Assembly: GCA_005777235.1 (NCBI GenBank)
Contig: SXND01000249.1
Location: 1-64,000 of the forward strand
Source of the DNA: Pseudomonadota bacterium
GTDB lineage: Bacteria; Tectomicrobia; Entotheonellia; Entotheonellales; Entotheonellaceae
Reading direction: 5' to 3'
DNA length: 64,000 nucleotides
Shown: positions 32,961 through 42,373 of the stretch, in pieces
How the letters are laid out: every line of letters begins with the position of its first letter
Numbering within the stretch: the first letter of the stretch is position 1
The notes under the pieces: generated by a model
Told to the model about the DNA's origin: nothing
The model's database searches: none
The model's input: only the letters and a program-made list of their open reading frames with translations
Translations under genes and position numbers: made by a program

Positions 32961-34376
32961 TCACAGGTAGGCGCACTCGTGCTCAAACTGCGTCAGGCCC
33001 GCATCGACCATGGCGATGAGCTGCTCCACTTCGTGGCGCTGGATGCACAACGGCGGGGCAAGATACAGGTTGGTATCGGCGCGGGTCAACATCCCCAGCT
33101 CAGCCAGGATATCCAACAACCGCCGGCTCTCTGGGCCCTCGGCGACAAAGGGTTCTTTGCTGCGTCGATCCTGCACCAATTCCAGCGCACACAGCAGCCC
33201 TAAGCCGCGCACATCGCCCACGGTGGGATGGCGTGTGGCCAGTTCGTGCAGACGCGTCAGGAGATACTGCCCCTGGGCGGCAGCATTGGCGACCAGATCT
33301 TCCTGGATGAGAATCTGCACATTGGCTAACGCCGCGGCGCAGGCCACCGCCTGGCCGCCAAAGGTCAACAGATGTGCCAGGGCATGCTCCTGCGCACTAT
33401 CAAACTGTCGAGCAATCGCCGTCCGGCAGACCGTAGCGGCAATCGGGGCATAGCCGCTACTTAAGCCCTTGGCCAGCGTCATGATATCCGGCACCACGTC
33501 CCAGTGCTCTGCCGCAAACATCTTACCGGTGCGTCCAAAGCCCGTGATGATCTCATCAAAGATGAGCAGCACCCCATGGCGGTCACAGATGTCGCGCAGG
33601 CGTGGCAAATACTCGGGTGGCGGCACGACGACGCCACAGGCGGCAGAGATTGGTTCGGCAATGACCGCGGCGACGGTGCGGGGATTTTCGTAGATGAGGA
33701 GATCTTCAATGGCCTCGACACAGTACACATCACAGCTGGGATAGGTCTTACGATAGTCACAGCGATAACAATACGGCGCCGAAACCGTCAGGCCACCGGG
33801 CACCAGTGGGCTATAATAAGGATCAACGCTCTGCGGCGCCCCGCTCACGCTCATGGCGCCATACGTCGCACCATGGTACGAACCGCGCCGACTAATGACT
33901 TTATAGCGTTCGGACTCGCCCCGCAACGTGTGGTATTGTCGGGTGATTTTCAGCGCGGACTCGACGGCCTCCGAGCCCCCGCTGCTCAGCAACACCGTCG
34001 AGAGATCGCCTGGGGCCAGCTCTGCGAGCAGAGTGGCCAGTTGGATGGCCGGCAGGGTCGTCGCGCGACTGGCGCTGGCATAGGCCAGGGTACGCGCCTG
34101 CTGCGCCATGGCCTCGGCGATGGCCTGACGCCCATGCCCGACGTTCACCAGCCACAGCCCGGACAAGGCATCGAGATAGGTTTTGCCGTGGGCATCCACC
34201 ACCGTACACCCGTGGCCGGAGACCAGGAGCCGTCGGTCGCTGCGCGTGGTCAGCGCTTGCCAGGGTGAGGCATGCAACCAGAGATGTTGCGTGGCTGCCT
34301 GCATGACCTCCGGCAGATCATGGCGGGGATTGAGCCTCAGGGCGGCTGCAAGAGCCTGGGAATGTGCATCCGACAT
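32961..34376 (-). CDS. Class III PLP-dependent aminotransferase
   Basis: Product of 471 residues from ATG 34376; the longer frame to 34502 adds non-homologous residues. PLP-binding lysine lies in DIMTLAKGLSSGYAP, the Asp in LLIFDEIITGFGRTG, and the SSGGSEAVESALK phosphate loop is intact. A cysteine-rich stretch (YCYRCDYRKTYPSCDVYC) resembles that of omega-amino-acid:pyruvate transaminases of this class. It likely transfers an amino group from an omega-amino acid or polyamine to pyruvate or 2-oxoglutarate. It is upstream of, and probably co-transcribed with, the sulfatase-like gene, and divergent from the transporter/HEAT/CNB fusion. Confidence 0.92.
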   Translation of the reverse strand: MSDAHSQALAAALRLNPRHDLPEVMQAATQHLWLHASPWQALTTRSDRRLLVSGHGCTVVDAHGKTYLDALSGLWLVNVGHGRQAIAEAMAQQARTLAYASASRATTLPAIQLATLLAELAPGDLSTVLLSSGGSEAVESALKITRQYHTLRGESERYKVISRRGSYHGATYGAMSVSGAPQSVDPYYSPLVPGGLTVSAPYCYRCDYRKTYPSCDVYCVEAIEDLLIYENPRTVAAVIAEPISAACGVVVPPPEYLPRLRDICDRHGVLLIFDEIITGFGRTGKMFAAEHWDVVPDIMTLAKGLSSGYAPIAATVCRTAIARQFDSAQEHALAHLLTFGGQAVACAAALANVQILIQEDLVANAAAQGQYLLTRLHELATRHPTVGDVRGLGLLCALELVQDRRSKEPFVAEGPESRRLLDILAELGMLTRADTNLYLAPPLCIQRHEVEQLIAMVDAGLTQFEHECAYL

Positions 34377-34601
34377 AGCGTCTTTGTGTCCAAGATGATC
34401 TATAGTGAGAAGTGCCGACGTGAGCACGAGACTGGTGATCGTAACAGATTGGCTCTTGTCCTGCCCTATCTTTCTCAGGCAGATAGCGGGCCGTAGCGGC
34501 AATTGTTTTGACAGACATACCCGGCTGCTTTATACATGGCACGCTTCGTGACCGAGGACGTTGTCGTGCTGTGTCCATCCCTGGAGAGGGTCAGACGCTC
34601 T

Positions 34602-37600
34602 ATGCGCACTTTCCTGTTCGGCACCTTAGGCAAATTCTTTCCCGTGCAACCCCATGAGTGGCCGAAAGCGCTGATGCTGCTCAGCGTTGCCACCCTCTTG
34701 GGCATAGGGTTTACGGTGAGCCGTTCTGCCGCCGAGGCCATGTTTCTGATCCACTTTGGGGTCGAGTCGTTACCCTATCTCTTATTGGTCAACCCGCTGC
34801 TCGTGTTGCTGACCAGTGCCGTCTATGGCGCGTATGCCGACCGGCTCCCCGACAACCGTTTAATGATCTATAGCTCGTTGCTGCCCGTGCCGCTGATTAT
34901 GCTTTTACACCTCGGCATTCTGCTGCACATCCCGTGGGCCTACTTTGCCCTGTACGCCTTTGTGCTGGCGTACGGCACGATTCTGACCACGAGCTGGACC
35001 GTCTATATGTCTGGCCATTACGATGTGCAGGAGTCCAAACGTCTGATACCCTTTATTTCCAGTGGTATGCTGATTGGCACGGTATTGGGCGGGGTGGGGG
35101 TGGCCTTATGCGTGCCGCTGGTCGGCACGGAGGGCATTCTCTGGCTCTGGAGCATGACCCTGGTCGGCGGGGTGGTCGTGATTCGGAGCATTACCCGACG
35201 TTATACAACTATTGACACCAAAGCGCACAAACCGAAGCGCGCCGCGCCCAAACCCAGCCTGCGGCAAAGCATCGCTGAGGGGATCGCGTACTCACGCTCC
35301 TCGACGCTGTTTACCACCACAGCCATCGCCAGTATTACGACCATGATGGTGTTACAGATTATCGACTTTGAGTATAGCAAGATCATTCGGGTGGCCTTCC
35401 CCGAGAGTGCGCAACTCACCGCCTTTCTTGGGGTGTTTGACAGTCTCACGACGTGTGTCGCGCTCCTACTGCAGTGGTTCACCATCCCGTGGTGTCTCCG
35501 GCGCTTTGGCGTGCAGGGCACCAATCTACTCTTCCCCTACGCCTTATGTGGCACCTTTGGCTTCTTTGCTGTAGCCCTCGGTATGCCCCCCGTGGCCCTC
35601 CCCGCCGCGATGTGGGCGCGCTTTACTCGCGCCAGCCTCATGCCGACCCTGCGCGGCACCACCCGCACCCTCATGCTCAACGCGGTCCCACGCAAAACTG
35701 GGGCGCTGGTGCGCAGTTTTAACACGGCCATGGTCATGCCCTTGGGGCAGGGCGCCGGGGCCCTCCTACTGATCATGCTCAAAGGCGTGGCCCTACCCTG
35801 GCTCTTTCCCGCGCTTGGGGGGCTGATTACGGGGGTGTTCGTCGTGTATTCCTATAAGCAAAATGTGGCCTATGGAGAAGCCCTCCTCGATTTACTCAAG
35901 GAAGATCGCATTCATCTTCTCGACTTAGAAGTGGACGATATGCGCCAGCTTGATGCCACCGCGGTCGCGGCGATCAGCGCGCGTCTCACCAGTGAGCAAG
36001 AAGAGGTGGCGCTGGCGGCCATTGCTCTCCTGCAGGCGGTGGGGAGCCCACAGGCCCGTACGGCGTTGCAGCAGTATGTGCCCGTGGCGACACCACGGGC
36101 CGCGGCGGCTTCTTTGCACGCGCTCGCAGTGATGGGGGGTGACGAGACCAGCGCCTTCCTCCGTCCGTACCTTGAGGCCGTGGAGCCCGAGGTGCGCTTG
36201 GCAGCCCTGCAAGGGTTGCTCCATCTGGGCGATAGCACCGTACGGCAGCGCGCGGCGCACTGGCTCGACGACCCTGATGTGGAGGTGTGCGCCGCGGCCA
36301 TAACCACCATTCTCTCCACGCCGCAGCATCCGGCCATCCGGCAGGCCCGGCAACGCTGGGAAGCTATGCTCGACACGCCTGAAGCCGCCACGCAAATTGC
36401 CGCGTTCTCCGTGATGGCGACCGTGCCTGAGACCTCCTTGCAGGGGCGGGTGTATCGTGCCCTGGACCATCCGGACATGACGGTGCGACATGCCGCCTTG
36501 CGCGTGCTGGAACAGTTGGCCATGGCTGGGCGCCTCGGCGGGCTGGATTCGGCCTTACTCCAGGCGCTGGAAGCGGACGACGTGGACAGCCGTGTCCTCG
36601 CCCTGCACGTGCTCACCGTGCTCGATACGACCGAAGCCCTGGAACACATGCTGGTCCTGCTTGATGATGACCAGCCGCAGGTGCGCGACACGTTGGTGCA
36701 AGCGGTCAAGCGCTATGGCCAGCGCGCCGTGACGCGGCTGTTTACCCAGCTGCAAGCCCCGACGACCTCCCTTCTCGCCAAGGAAACCGCCCTCCTGGCC
36801 CTCGCCCGCTTAGAGGGTGTGCACGCGGACCAGTTTCTGGTGTTTTGGGAAAGCCAGTTGCGGGACGTGTATCGCTATAAACTCATGCTGGCCTCGCTCG
36901 ACGCTGCTGCCGCCCTCGACACCGATACTTTTCTCCGCGTTGCCCTCGACAATGCCCACCGTCAACTCCTCTCCCTGCTGGTGCAATTGTTGGCCGTCTG
37001 GGCCTCACCAGAGGTGGCACGGCTGGTGGAGAGCGGCTTGCACGATCCGGATCGCCGTAAGCGTGCCAACGCTCTGGAAGCGCTCGAAAGTCTGAGTGAC
37101 CGCCGCTTCACCCGACTGTTTCTGCCGATCCTGGACGCGGCGGGTAGTCAGCATGAGGACTGGCGGGACGTGGCCCAACGTCAATGGTCGCTCACCGTCA
37201 CGGAGCGCTCGACACTCCTCATGGCCTGCCTTGAGGATGCCAACACGTGGGTGGTCCTGGGTGCGGTCCTGGCTGGCCAGGCGCATGCAAGTCTGCCCGA
37301 GGAGGCGTGGACGGCAGCGCTCAGCGCGCTGGCCGCTACCACGCTCGATGCGGATGTGCGTCTGACGGTCCACCAGGTGTTGGCGCCGGCCTCTCCAGCC
37401 CCGCCGCGGGCTTTCTCCCGCACGGATATCATGCTGTTCTTGAAACGTCTGCCGCTCTATGGCAGCATGTCCCTCGATCAATTGCGCACCATTGCCACGT
37501 ACTTGACGGAATGTCCCATGCTGCCACGCCAGACCATCTTCCGCGAGGGCGATCACAGTCAGGATCTGTACTTAATTGTCTCGGGGAAGGTCGATATCAT

Positions 37601-37880
37601 CAAACATTTTGGCGCCACGTCGCAGACGCTGGCGACGCTACAAGCCGGTGATTTTTTTGGTGATATGGCCATTTTTGAGGATCGTCCACGGTCTGCCGAT
37701 GCGGTGGGGGCCGAGCCGGGCATGTTGTTGGCGCTCAACCCGGACCATTTTCGGCAGATTGTCTTGCAGGATCCAGCCATCTCCTTTGAAATTTTTCGCG
37801 CCTTGTCCGCCCGCATACGGCGCTTTGATGAGGACACGCTGGAAGCCACTCGCCAGCGCCACAAGAGCACACCACGATGA
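34602..37880 (+). CDS. Nucleotide-transporter-like membrane protein fused to HEAT repeats and a cyclic-nucleotide-binding domain
   Basis: Product of 1092 residues from ATG 34602 (1114 from ATG 34536; neither has a strong ribosome-binding site). Residues about 15-415 form some twelve hydrophobic helices like the NTP/NDP exchange transporter (Tlc) or MFS fold (KFFPVQPHEWPKALMLL, LIPFISSGMLIGTVLGG). Residues about 440-950 are a long array of HEAT-type helical repeats. Residues about 965-1080 form a cNMP-binding domain (LPLYGSMSLDQL, then FREGDHSQDLYLIVSGKVDII, AGDFFGDMAIFEDRPRSADA). Transport gated by a bound cyclic nucleotide is an inference; the substrate is unknown. The stop overlaps the next start (ATGA). 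Confidence 0.8.
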   Translation: MRTFLFGTLGKFFPVQPHEWPKALMLLSVATLLGIGFTVSRSAAEAMFLIHFGVESLPYLLLVNPLLVLLTSAVYGAYADRLPDNRLMIYSSLLPVPLIMLLHLGILLHIPWAYFALYAFVLAYGTILTTSWTVYMSGHYDVQESKRLIPFISSGMLIGTVLGGVGVALCVPLVGTEGILWLWSMTLVGGVVVIRSITRRYTTIDTKAHKPKRAAPKPSLRQSIAEGIAYSRSSTLFTTTAIASITTMMVLQIIDFEYSKIIRVAFPESAQLTAFLGVFDSLTTCVALLLQWFTIPWCLRRFGVQGTNLLFPYALCGTFGFFAVALGMPPVALPAAMWARFTRASLMPTLRGTTRTLMLNAVPRKTGALVRSFNTAMVMPLGQGAGALLLIMLKGVALPWLFPALGGLITGVFVVYSYKQNVAYGEALLDLLKEDRIHLLDLEVDDMRQLDATAVAAISARLTSEQEEVALAAIALLQAVGSPQARTALQQYVPVATPRAAAASLHALAVMGGDETSAFLRPYLEAVEPEVRLAALQGLLHLGDSTVRQRAAHWLDDPDVEVCAAAITTILSTPQHPAIRQARQRWEAMLDTPEAATQIAAFSVMATVPETSLQGRVYRALDHPDMTVRHAALRVLEQLAMAGRLGGLDSALLQALEADDVDSRVLALHVLTVLDTTEALEHMLVLLDDDQPQVRDTLVQAVKRYGQRAVTRLFTQLQAPTTSLLAKETALLALARLEGVHADQFLVFWESQLRDVYRYKLMLASLDAAAALDTDTFLRVALDNAHRQLLSLLVQLLAVWASPEVARLVESGLHDPDRRKRANALEALESLSDRRFTRLFLPILDAAGSQHEDWRDVAQRQWSLTVTERSTLLMACLEDANTWVVLGAVLAGQAHASLPEEAWTAALSALAATTLDADVRLTVHQVLAPASPAPPRAFSRTDIMLFLKRLPLYGSMSLDQLRTIATYLTECPMLPRQTIFREGDHSQDLYLIVSGKVDIIKHFGATSQTLATLQAGDFFGDMAIFEDRPRSADAVGAEPGMLLALNPDHFRQIVLQDPAISFEIFRALSARIRRFDEDTLEATRQRHKSTPR

Positions 37881-39031
37881 CGTATGACTTTGACCAGATT
37901 ATTGACCGGCGTCAGTCTGAGAGTGTCAAATGGCGGACCTATGGCTCGGATGTCCTGCCCCTGTGGATCGCGGACATGGACTTTCGCTCACCAGAGCCAG
38001 TGATCCAGGCACTGCAGGCACGCATAGCGCACGGGGTCTTTGGCTATGGGGTCGAGTCAGCCGAGTTGCACGCTACGCTGGTGGAGCGCCTCAGCCGCCG
38101 CTATGGCTGGCAGGTCGCACCCGAGGCCTGCGTGAGTCTGCCAGGGGTGATTCCCGGCTTTAACCTGGCCGCGCGGGCGGTGGCCCAGCCTGGGGATGGT
38201 CTCTTGATGCAGACGCCAGTCTATCCCCCCATTCTGCGCGCGCCCTCCAACATGGGGTTGACCCGTGACACGGCGCCCCTGACGCGCCAGGCGGACGGGC
38301 ACTATGGCATCGACTTCGATGCCTTTGAAGCGGCCATCACGGCACGCACGCGGATGTTTCTGTTGTGCAATCCGCACAACCCCGTTGGCCGGGTGTTTAC
38401 GCGCCACGAGTTGACGCGGATGGCAGAGATCTGCCTGCGGCACGACTTAGTCATCTGCGCCGACGAAATCCATAGCGACCTGGTGTTCCCAGGGCATACC
38501 CATGTGCCCATCGCCGCGCTGGACCCCGAGATCGCCGCACGCACCATCACGCTCATCGCGCCCAGCAAGACCTATAACCTGGCTGGCCTCAAGTGCGCCT
38601 TTGCGATCATTCCCAATCCAGATGTGCGGGCGCGCTTTCTGGCCGCCCGCGTGGATCTGGTGCAGAGTCCCGCCAATATCCTGGGCCAGACCGCAGCCCT
38701 AGCGGCCTATCGCCATGGTCAGCCCTGGTTGGAGCAGGTTCTGCGGTATCTGGAGGCCAACCGCGACTACGTGCGGCAGTATGTGGCGGCGCATCTCTCC
38801 ACGCTCTCCATGGCGGCCCCAGAAGGTACCTATCTCGCCTGGCTGGACTGTCGTCAGGCGGGCCTGCCGCACAACGATCCGTCTACCTTCTTTCTCGAAC
38901 GTGCCAAGGTCGCCCTGAACCACGGGACGGATTTTGGCACGGAGGGCGAGGGCTTTGTGCGCCTGAACTTTGGCTGTCCGCGTGCGGTGCTGAGCCAGGC
39001 ACTTGATCGTATGCGTCAGGCATTATTGTAA
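37877..39031 (+). CDS. PatB/MalY-type PLP-dependent C-S lyase / aminotransferase
   Basis: Product of 384 residues. The N-terminus (DFDQIIDRRQSESVKW, then LPLWIADMDFRSPEPV) is the hallmark of the MalY/PatB group. The PLP lysine is in APSKTYNLAGLKCAF and the C-terminal FVRLNFGCPRAVL supplies the carboxylate-binding arginine. Members cleave cystathionine or cysteine conjugates or act as aminotransferases. ATG 37877 overlaps the preceding stop by four bases, so it is translationally coupled to the transporter-like fusion. Confidence 0.92.
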   Translation: MTYDFDQIIDRRQSESVKWRTYGSDVLPLWIADMDFRSPEPVIQALQARIAHGVFGYGVESAELHATLVERLSRRYGWQVAPEACVSLPGVIPGFNLAARAVAQPGDGLLMQTPVYPPILRAPSNMGLTRDTAPLTRQADGHYGIDFDAFEAAITARTRMFLLCNPHNPVGRVFTRHELTRMAEICLRHDLVICADEIHSDLVFPGHTHVPIAALDPEIAARTITLIAPSKTYNLAGLKCAFAIIPNPDVRARFLAARVDLVQSPANILGQTAALAAYRHGQPWLEQVLRYLEANRDYVRQYVAAHLSTLSMAAPEGTYLAWLDCRQAGLPHNDPSTFFLERAKVALNHGTDFGTEGEGFVRLNFGCPRAVLSQALDRMRQALL

Positions 39032-39055
39032 CCGTGATGCTCAGAGGAGTTCGCT

Positions 39056-39433
39056 ATGGCCGGCACGCGCTTCACGCTCTGCACGCTGCTCGTATGGTGT
39101 GCGCTCGGTCTCTCCCTGCTCTACCCTGCCGCAGGAGAGGCCAATCCACCCCAGCGTCATCTGCAGAATCGCTGCCGTAACTGCGCCAACCCCCAGGAGG
39201 CGCAACAGGCGGGGAAGTCCGCCTTACTGCGGCAGGCTGAAGAGCTGGCGACACCTTCTTCATCGGTTCTGACTGACCCTCCTGCGCCTGCTGGTGCTGC
39301 CGCCGAAATGCCTGAAGAGGAGAGCACGCCAGCAGACGAGGAGATCCCGCGGAACATCAGCCCACTCGAAATCTGCGTGGTGCTGGCGGTCTTTCTCGCC
39401 CTTGTGGCCACGACTCTCCTGCGGCGTACGTAA
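39056..39433 (+). CDS. Small exported membrane-anchored protein, unknown
   Basis: Product of 125 residues I do not recognise. An N-terminal signal peptide-like segment (about 5-28) is followed by a short region with NRCRNCANP, an Ala/Pro/Glu-rich linker and a C-terminal transmembrane helix (ICVVLAVFLALVATTLL) ending in RRT. That makes it a likely single-pass anchored envelope protein. AGAGGAG precedes ATG 39056. It is 24 bases after the PatB-like gene and 30 before thyA, so it is part of a rightward run of genes. The CxxC pair might bind metal or redox-cycle, but nothing more supports this. Confidence 0.6.
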   Translation: MAGTRFTLCTLLVWCALGLSLLYPAAGEANPPQRHLQNRCRNCANPQEAQQAGKSALLRQAEELATPSSSVLTDPPAPAGAAAEMPEEESTPADEEIPRNISPLEICVVLAVFLALVATTLLRRT

Positions 39434-39463
39434 GGCGCCCTGCGTCACACAAAGGAAACACGC

Positions 39464-40279
39464 ATGGACGCTTACCTCGATCTGGTGCGCCAAGTGCTCA
39501 CACATGGCGCGAAGAAGATGGACCGGACCGGCACCGGTACGCTGTCGCTGTTTGGCGTGCAAACCCGGTATGACCTCCGCCAGGGTTTTCCGCTGCTGAC
39601 CACCAAAAAGGTACTCTTTGATGCGGTGGTGCGGGAACTCTTGTGGTTTCTCCGTGGCTCAACGAACATTCATGATGACCTCGCCCAGCACACGCCGATC
39701 TGGAACCCTTGGGCCAATGCTGACGGCGACCTGGGGCCCATCTATGGGTATCAATGGCGCCGCTGGCCGCAGTATACGCTGGATGCGCGCACCGGGCAGT
39801 ATACCCAGGGGCATATCGACCAAGTGCAGCAAGTGATCGACATGATCAAGCGCGACCCGCATTCACGCCGTCTCATCATCAGCGCCTGGAATGTGGCAGA
39901 CCTGGACCAGATGGCCTTGCCACCCTGCCACCTATTATGCCAGTTCTCTGTCGTGGATCAGCGCCTGGATCTGCAGGTCTATCAACGCTCTGCCGACCTC
40001 GCCCTTGGTGTGCCATTTAACCTGGCGAGCTACGCGCTGCTGCTCATGATGATGGCGCAAGAGTGTGCCTTACAGCCCGGTTACTTCATTCACACCCTTG
40101 GCGATGCCCATATCTACCTCAATCACATCGAGGGGCTCACCCGGCAGCTGCAGCGCACCCCGTATCCGCTGCCTCACGTGTCCCTGGCCCCAAAACCGTT
40201 TTTTGAGCTGACCTTTGACGACATTACCTTACACGACTACCTACATCATCCCTTTATCAAATTTCCGATCGCCGTGTAA
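39464..40279 (+). CDS. thyA: Thymidylate synthase
   Basis: Product of 271 residues, the normal length. It converts dUMP to dTMP with methylene-tetrahydrofolate. The start [26 protein letters not shown] is typical; catalytic Cys155 lies in [12 protein letters not shown], followed by [19 protein letters not shown] and the dUMP-binding HIYLNH. AAAGGAAA lies 10 bases upstream of ATG 39464. The absence of a folA gene in the window is not informative. The LOG-family gene follows 22 bases downstream. Confidence 0.97.
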   Translation: MDAYLDLVRQVLTHGAKKMDRTGTGTLSLFGVQTRYDLRQGFPLLTTKKVLFDAVVRELLWFLRGSTNIHDDLAQHTPIWNPWANADGDLGPIYGYQWRRWPQYTLDARTGQYTQGHIDQVQQVIDMIKRDPHSRRLIISAWNVADLDQMALPPCHLLCQFSVVDQRLDLQVYQRSADLALGVPFNLASYALLLMMMAQECALQPGYFIHTLGDAHIYLNHIEGLTRQLQRTPYPLPHVSLAPKPFFELTFDDITLHDYLHHPFIKFPIAV

Positions 40280-40301
40280 TCCTGGCGAGAGAGCACATCC
40301 T

Positions 40302-40838
40302 ATGGCACGTATCTGCGTTTTCTGCGGCTCCCAGGCTGGGACCAACGTCCTCTATCGCCAGGCAGCCACGGACCTGGGACAGTTCCTGGTGCGTCAGGGG
40401 TATGGCCTGGTGTATGGCGGGGGCCATGTGGGACTCATGGGCACTATTGCGGATGCGGTCCTCGCCAGTGGTGGGGAGGTGGTTGGCGTGATTCCCGCCT
40501 CGATGGTGGAGCGGGAACTGGCGCACACTGGCGTGACGACGTTGGAGGTGGTAGAGGGCATGCATGAGCGTAAAGCGCGCATGGCCGCACTCGCCGACGC
40601 CTTTATCGCCCTTCCTGGGGGCTATGGCACCTATGAAGAACTGTTCGAGGTCATCACCTGGGCGCAGCTCAAGATGCATTGTAAACCTATTGGCGTACTC
40701 AATGTGGGGGGCTATTTTCAGGCGCTCAACGCGTTGGTGGCACAGGCGATTCGCGAGGGCTTTATTCGGACGGAACATCAACGACTGTTTACGATGGCGG
40801 AGGAGCCCAGGACGTTGTTTGAGGCGATGGGGCTGTAG
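40302..40838 (+). CDS. LOG-family protein (TIGR00730)
   Basis: Product of 178 residues from ATG 40302; the longer frame lies in thyA. Signatures ICVFCGSQAG, LVYGGGHVGLMG and PGGYGTYEE (105-113) define LOG-type nucleotide 5'-monophosphate phosphoribohydrolases. These release a base from AMP-type or cytokinin nucleotides. Bacterial members usually act in nucleotide salvage or cleanup, not hormone synthesis. It is last in the rightward unit from 34.6 kb, and its stop is 16 bases before a strong hairpin. Confidence 0.93.
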   Translation: MARICVFCGSQAGTNVLYRQAATDLGQFLVRQGYGLVYGGGHVGLMGTIADAVLASGGEVVGVIPASMVERELAHTGVTTLEVVEGMHERKARMAALADAFIALPGGYGTYEELFEVITWAQLKMHCKPIGVLNVGGYFQALNALVAQAIREGFIRTEHQRLFTMAEEPRTLFEAMGL

Positions 40839-40854
40839 GAGAGAGCTACCCAGC

Positions 40855-40887
40855 GCACGGGGATACATCAGTGATGTACCCCCGTGC
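40855..40887. terminator. Hairpin between convergent genes
   Basis: Arms 40855-40870 and 40872-40887 pair over 15-16 bases with one A-C mismatch. The stem starts GCACGGGG and ends CCCCGTGC. It sits between the ends of the rightward LOG gene and the leftward dehalogenase-like gene, so it probably stops transcription from both sides, although no T run follows. Confidence 0.55.
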
Positions 40888-40932
40888 ATGAGTACCGTGC
40901 GACGGACGTACGGTCAGCGGCGTGCCGCTATC

Positions 40933-42225
40933 CTACAGACCGCGGTCCATCCCCATATCGACTACGACAGTCTGCTTGTCGAGCGAGGTTTCCACCCGTT
41001 GGCGGAATTCCGACCACATTTGATCGGAATCCACACTCGCATCGCCAGCAGTTTCCTGCAATTTGTCACGGAATTCCAAGAGCAGCCAGTCTTCGGAACG
41101 CCCGTGGGGCATATCGAAGAATTGACGGCCTAAGATGGGCAGCTGACCTGTGCCGAAATATCCCTTATCGGCCAGCGTGTAGCCTTCGAGGTTATCCGTG
41201 CCTTTGCCCAGAATCTGGCCACCCGTTGCCACGTAATGCTCCATGACCGGTTGCATGCCATACTTCTGGATGGGGCACACCTTCATGCAGATACCACAGC
41301 CGATATAGCGTGCCATGACGGGACGGCAGCGCTTGAAGATCAGCTTGTTCTTCTCGACGCCACGGTACCAGACTTTTTCTGGCATCAGGGCCCGACCGGG
41401 GCAACGATTCACACACACCTGGCATTCTTGGCAGAACTGATGAATGCCGTAATCAATGGGTTTATCGTGGGTGACATTCGCGTCAGTAAAAATGATCTGC
41501 AACCGCGCCCGCGAGCCGAAATGGGGGGAAAGCAGCTGGCCATTGGCACCGAGCTGGCCCAGACCCGCCTCAACAAACATCGGGATCATCGGACCATAGT
41601 GCCAGGTGGGCCCTGACACCTGCACGCTGTACCCGAGGGAGCGGATGAAGTCGGTCAATTCTACCGACAAGCCACCTTGATTGAAATACGTGCCAAAATG
41701 GGTTTCTTCGGCGGCCATGCTGGGAATCGACTGCGTCTTGACGTAATCCTGCTCCAGCGCCAAGCAAATGGCGTTGGGCAAGCCACCCTTCAGCACCGGC
41801 TTGCGGCTCTGATACACATAATGGCGATCATTGGTGGTAAACCCTACCTCACCGTAGCCCAGTTCACGCGCCTTCTGGCGAATAGCTGCGGTGACATCTG
41901 CACCCGTGGGGACGCCCGTGGGCTCCAGATTGCCACTATTTTTCACCCATTCGACAATGGGTTCCATATGATGCTGATGCTCTTCCGCAAAGGCACGCGC
42001 TTCCGGCGAGTGATTATTGCGCTGATCCCGCGCCCAGGCGGCGGAGGCACTTTCTTCCAGGGCCATATTCTCTAAGGGATATTCTCTGCTAAAAAAGGAG
42101 ACATCGTTGGGGCGTGTGGGAATGCCTGGCACTGTCAGCAGATCTTCCGGCACCGGGATGGTGACCGAGGGATCGCCGTGTTTGTTGCCGGGGCGGGTCA
42201 CGTGATAGGCAATGTTCTTCGCCAT
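40933..42225 (-). CDS. Reductive-dehalogenase-like iron-sulfur protein, no Tat signal
   Basis: Product of 430 residues from ATG 42225 (AAGGGGAAG upstream). The frame open to 42291 adds 22 residues without homology. Two C-terminal 4Fe-4S motifs are visible: CQECQVCVNRCP and, with an irregular first ligand, CRPV...GCGICMKVCP. The preceding domain (ARELGYGEVGF, GLGQLGANGQLLSPHFGSRARL) matches the corrinoid-dependent RdhA/QueG group. Respiratory RdhA proteins carry a Tat leader; none is seen, so this is a cytoplasmic, catabolic-type or QueG-related enzyme. No membrane anchor (rdhB) is adjacent. Substrate is unknown. Confidence 0.78.
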   Translation of the reverse strand: MAKNIAYHVTRPGNKHGDPSVTIPVPEDLLTVPGIPTRPNDVSFFSREYPLENMALEESASAAWARDQRNNHSPEARAFAEEHQHHMEPIVEWVKNSGNLEPTGVPTGADVTAAIRQKARELGYGEVGFTTNDRHYVYQSRKPVLKGGLPNAICLALEQDYVKTQSIPSMAAEETHFGTYFNQGGLSVELTDFIRSLGYSVQVSGPTWHYGPMIPMFVEAGLGQLGANGQLLSPHFGSRARLQIIFTDANVTHDKPIDYGIHQFCQECQVCVNRCPGRALMPEKVWYRGVEKNKLIFKRCRPVMARYIGCGICMKVCPIQKYGMQPVMEHYVATGGQILGKGTDNLEGYTLADKGYFGTGQLPILGRQFFDMPHGRSEDWLLLEFRDKLQETAGDASVDSDQMWSEFRQRVETSLDKQTVVVDMGMDRGL

Positions 42226-42373
42226 AGTCTTCCCCTTGTATGGCATAAGTTCCTCGACAGCTGCTCTGTGCTGCTTATCACTATCATACATCAGTAGCCT
42301 GGTAGATACAACGCACGATCTCCATACCGTAGGCGCAGCCTCTCTGCCATGCCGTTCCCCTCGCGCTGGAATG

